DNA from: Lysobacter lycopersici
GTDB lineage: Bacteria; Pseudomonadota; Gammaproteobacteria; Xanthomonadales; Xanthomonadaceae
Direction: 5' to 3'
Assembly (NCBI RefSeq): GCF_007556775.1
Contig: NZ_CP041742.1
Location: forward strand, 2,246,001 to 2,310,000
Length of the DNA stretch: 64,000 nucleotides
The notes beneath the pieces are model-generated. The model did no database searches, was not told the DNA's origin, and saw nothing but the letters and a program-made list of their open reading frames with translations. The translations under genes were made by a program, and so were the position numbers. Below are positions 62,072-64,000 of the stretch, in pieces (within the stretch, counting starts at the first letter, position 1; each line of letters starts with the position of its first letter).

Positions 62072-63192
62072 CACCAACCCATCTGCATGAACCAGATCGC
62101 TGCGATCGCGTCGATCACGATCACCAGCGAGATCGACTGCACCACGCTGGAGGTGGTGCGTTCGCCCACCGATTGCGCGGTGCCCTGTACCTGCAGGCCC
62201 TCGAGGCAGCCGATCAGCGCGATCAGCATCGCGAACACCGGCGCCTTCGACAGGCCGACGAGGAAATGCCGCATCTCGAAGGTGTCCTGAACCCGCGCGA
62301 GGTAGGCCTGGGGCGGGATGCCGAGGCTGAACGCGCCGACCGACACGCCGCCGGCGAGGCCGGCGATGTCGGCGAGGAAGCTCAGCAGCGGCAGCATGAT
62401 CAACAGCGCGACCAGGCGCGGCAGCACCAGCACGTCGACCGGATCGAGGCCGAGCGTGCGCATGGCGTCCACTTCCTCGCGGCTGACCATCGCGCCGATC
62501 TGCGCGGTGAATGCGCTCGCGGTGCGGCCGGCGAGGATGATCGCGGTGAGCAGCACGCCGAATTCGCGCAGGAACGCGATGCTCACCAGTTCGACCACGT
62601 AGATGGTCGCGCCGAAGTCGGCGAGGATGTTGGCGCCGAGGAAGGCGATGACCGCGCCGACGAGGTAGGACAGCAGCAGCACCAGCGGCACCGCGTCGAG
62701 GCCGACCTGTTCCATTTGCGACACGGTCGCGGTCGGCTTGAACCGCCACGGCTGCTTCACCAGGCGCAGCAGCTTGACGAGGTTCTCGCCGAGGAAGCTG
62801 ACCAGGGCGACGATCTCGCTGGCGTTGTCGGCGACGGCGAAGCCGAGGCGGCCGAGCGCGGCCTGGAAGCCGTAATCGCGCTTCTTCTTCGGGCGGTCGT
62901 CGCCGACGTCCTCGATCGCCTCCACCAGGTGCTGGTGCGCGGGATCGAATTCGAACGCGGAGAAGTCGATGTCGCGGCGGCTGGCGAAGCGCATCAGCTG
63001 CAGCACGCCGAGGGTGTCGAGGCGGTCCACGCCGCGCGCGTCGACCACGGAAACGTGTTCCGGCGCCGAGCGCAGCACCTCGCCCATCGCGCCGGCGTTG
63101 GACAGCGTCCAGCGCCCGCGCAGCCGCCACAGGCCCGACTGCTTCGGGTCGGCTTCGGCGCTCGGGGGCTGGCGGCTGGCGCTCGCGTTCAT
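62071..63192 (-). CDS. mlaE: MlaE-family permease with N-terminal STAS-like domain
   Basis: The 373-residue protein begins with a STAS-like domain (about 20-95: GLWRLRGRWTLSNAG, VDARGVDRLDTLGVLQL) normally encoded separately as MlaB. An MlaE permease of about 260 residues follows (EQVGLDAVPLVLLLSYLVGAVIAFLG, REFGVLLTAIILAGRTASAFTAQIGAM, EEVDAMRTLGLDPVDVLVLPR). The fusion is known in other proteobacteria. It heads the operon mlaE-mlaF-mlaD-lipoprotein, which maintains outer-membrane lipid asymmetry. Confidence 0.93.
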   Translation of the reverse strand: MNASASRQPPSAEADPKQSGLWRLRGRWTLSNAGAMGEVLRSAPEHVSVVDARGVDRLDTLGVLQLMRFASRRDIDFSAFEFDPAHQHLVEAIEDVGDDRPKKKRDYGFQAALGRLGFAVADNASEIVALVSFLGENLVKLLRLVKQPWRFKPTATVSQMEQVGLDAVPLVLLLSYLVGAVIAFLGANILADFGATIYVVELVSIAFLREFGVLLTAIILAGRTASAFTAQIGAMVSREEVDAMRTLGLDPVDVLVLPRLVALLIMLPLLSFLADIAGLAGGVSVGAFSLGIPPQAYLARVQDTFEMRHFLVGLSKAPVFAMLIALIGCLEGLQVQGTAQSVGERTTSSVVQSISLVIVIDAIAAIWFMQMGW

Positions 63193-63265
63193 GCGGGGCC
63201 CAAGCTTACGCAAGTCGGCGCCGCCGGGGTGAAAGGCCGGCCACGGCCATGCGATGCTTCCACGC

Positions 63266-64000
63266 ATGCAAACCAGCGCCGCCCATGCCGACTATGCCGC
63301 GCGGATCGCGTTCGTGGCCGAACTCGCCGAACGCCTGCACACCTACGGCACCACCGCGCAGCGCCTCGAGGGCGCGATCGACGCGGTCGCGCAGAAACTC
63401 GGGCTGGAATGCGAACCGTGGTCGAACCCGACCGGGATCATCCTGTCCTTCAGCGATCCGGCGCGCCCGGCCGGCGAATCCGACACCACCCGCCTGATCC
63501 GGCTCGCGCCGGGCGACAACGACCTGTCGAAACTGTGCAAGGCCGACCACATCGCCGAGGAGGTGATGGCCGGGCGCATGGACGTGGCCAGCGGCCACGC
63601 CGCGCTGCGCCGGCTCGATTACCCGCCGCGCGCCCGTGCCCGCGCGATGCAGGTGCTGGGCTTCGGCCTCGCCGCCGCGGGCATGGCCGGCTTGTTGCGC
63701 CTGCCGTGGCTGGACATCGCCACCGCCGGCGTCACCGGCTTGCTGATCGGGCTGCTCAACCTGGTCAGCGGCGTGCGCCCGCAATTGCGCGAAGCCGAAG
63801 ACGCCGTTGCCGGCCTCATCGCCGGCGCGGTGGCGGTGCTGGTCGCGGCGTACGCGGGGCCGCTCAACCTCAACACCGTGATCATCGTGTCGCTGATCGT
63901 GCTGCTGCCCGGCATGTCGCTGACCAATGCGGTGAACGAACTCACCAGCCAGCACCTCGTGTCCGGCACCGCGCGCTTCGCCGGCGCGCTGGCCACGGTG
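63266..64000 (+). CDS. Threonine/serine exporter family protein (ThrE type), truncated by window end
   Basis: 245 codons are present and the frame is open to the last base. The soluble amino-terminal part (AARIAFVAELAERLHTYGTTAQRLEGAIDAVAQKLGLECEPWSNPTGIILSF) and the following helices (VLGFGLAAAGMAGLLRLPWLDIATAG, LNTVIIVSLIVLLPGMSLTNAVNELTSQHLVSGTAR) match the ThrE/PF06738 family of amino-acid exporters. The conserved PGxxLTNAxxEL motif is visible. The start is the ATG at 63266, divergent from mlaE. The substrate is inferred from the family. Confidence 0.88.
   Translation, partial: MQTSAAHADYAARIAFVAELAERLHTYGTTAQRLEGAIDAVAQKLGLECEPWSNPTGIILSFSDPARPAGESDTTRLIRLAPGDNDLSKLCKADHIAEEVMAGRMDVASGHAALRRLDYPPRARARAMQVLGFGLAAAGMAGLLRLPWLDIATAGVTGLLIGLLNLVSGVRPQLREAEDAVAGLIAGAVAVLVAAYAGPLNLNTVIIVSLIVLLPGMSLTNAVNELTSQHLVSGTARFAGALATV

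Overview
The window is one continuous stretch of a GC-rich (roughly two thirds G+C), gene-dense gammaproteobacterial chromosome. It almost certainly comes from the Lysobacteraceae/Xanthomonadaceae. The evidence is a Clp-type CRP homologue beside speD and coq7, a PilU of the Xanthomonas type, a fused CysN-CysC next to CysD, and the interrupted trp cluster layout. It also carries the short interspersed palindromes typical of that family (TAGGAGCG, CCCTCTCCC and 'gcgggaatgacgg' types). No rRNA, prophage, insertion sequence or CRISPR array was seen.

Layout. 1-5.1 kb: the end of hmgA, a lipoprotein, two cation antiporters (a CaCA-type Ca/Na exchanger and NhaD), an NAD-epimerase-like protein and an Mpo1-like membrane protein. 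5.1-18.1 kb: purC divergent from rpe, then a broken-up tryptophan cluster. Its order is trpE, a DUF559 endonuclease-like gene bracketed by inverted repeats, trpG, a TAGGAGCG element, trpD, a complete cyanophycin operon (cyanophycinase, cphA, a cphA-like Mur ligase), an ABM-domain gene, trpC and a HAD hydrolase. A Trp-rich leader ORF precedes and overlaps trpE. 18.1-27.5 kb: housekeeping genes (GNAT, clp, speD, coq7, rplM-rpsI, tRNA-Gln), a 2OG-Fe oxygenase, the last two steps of tyrosine catabolism (fumarylacetoacetase, maleylacetoacetate isomerase), pilU, a DUF4398 lipoprotein and a DUF465 protein. 27.6-30.2 kb: the transsulfuration pair (cystathionine beta-synthase and a gamma-synthase/lyase).

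30.2-46.5 kb is a surface-polysaccharide locus. It holds wecB, a 1216-residue sulfotransferase-glycosyltransferase fusion with an 18-residue repeat spacer, a second sulfotransferase, a Wzt/Wzm-type ABC exporter and a lipoprotein sharing the Wzt tail domain. It also holds a polytopic membrane protein, a wecE-type aminotransferase, a hexapeptide acyltransferase, two 4-TM SMR/EamA half-transporters, a third sulfotransferase and an ArnC-like polyprenyl-phosphate glycosyltransferase. scoAB and a fourth sulfotransferase-like gene follow.

46.7-64 kb: two paralogous FG-GAP lipoproteins (one with a zinc metalloprotease domain), etfBA, cysD-cysNC (which makes PAPS, the sulfate donor the sulfotransferases need), two unknown exported or membrane proteins, ETF-ubiquinone oxidoreductase, an AlkB-like oxygenase, a repeat array, an Mla-type lipid transport operon, and the start of a ThrE-type exporter cut by the window end.

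The observations most worth following are: the DUF559 cassette whose ends are near-identical inverted copies of a chromosomal repeat; the leaderless Trp-rich leader with a hairpin over the trpE ribosome-binding site; the sulfotransferase cluster near a PAPS synthesis operon; and a consensus CRP/Clp site lying on the clp start codon.
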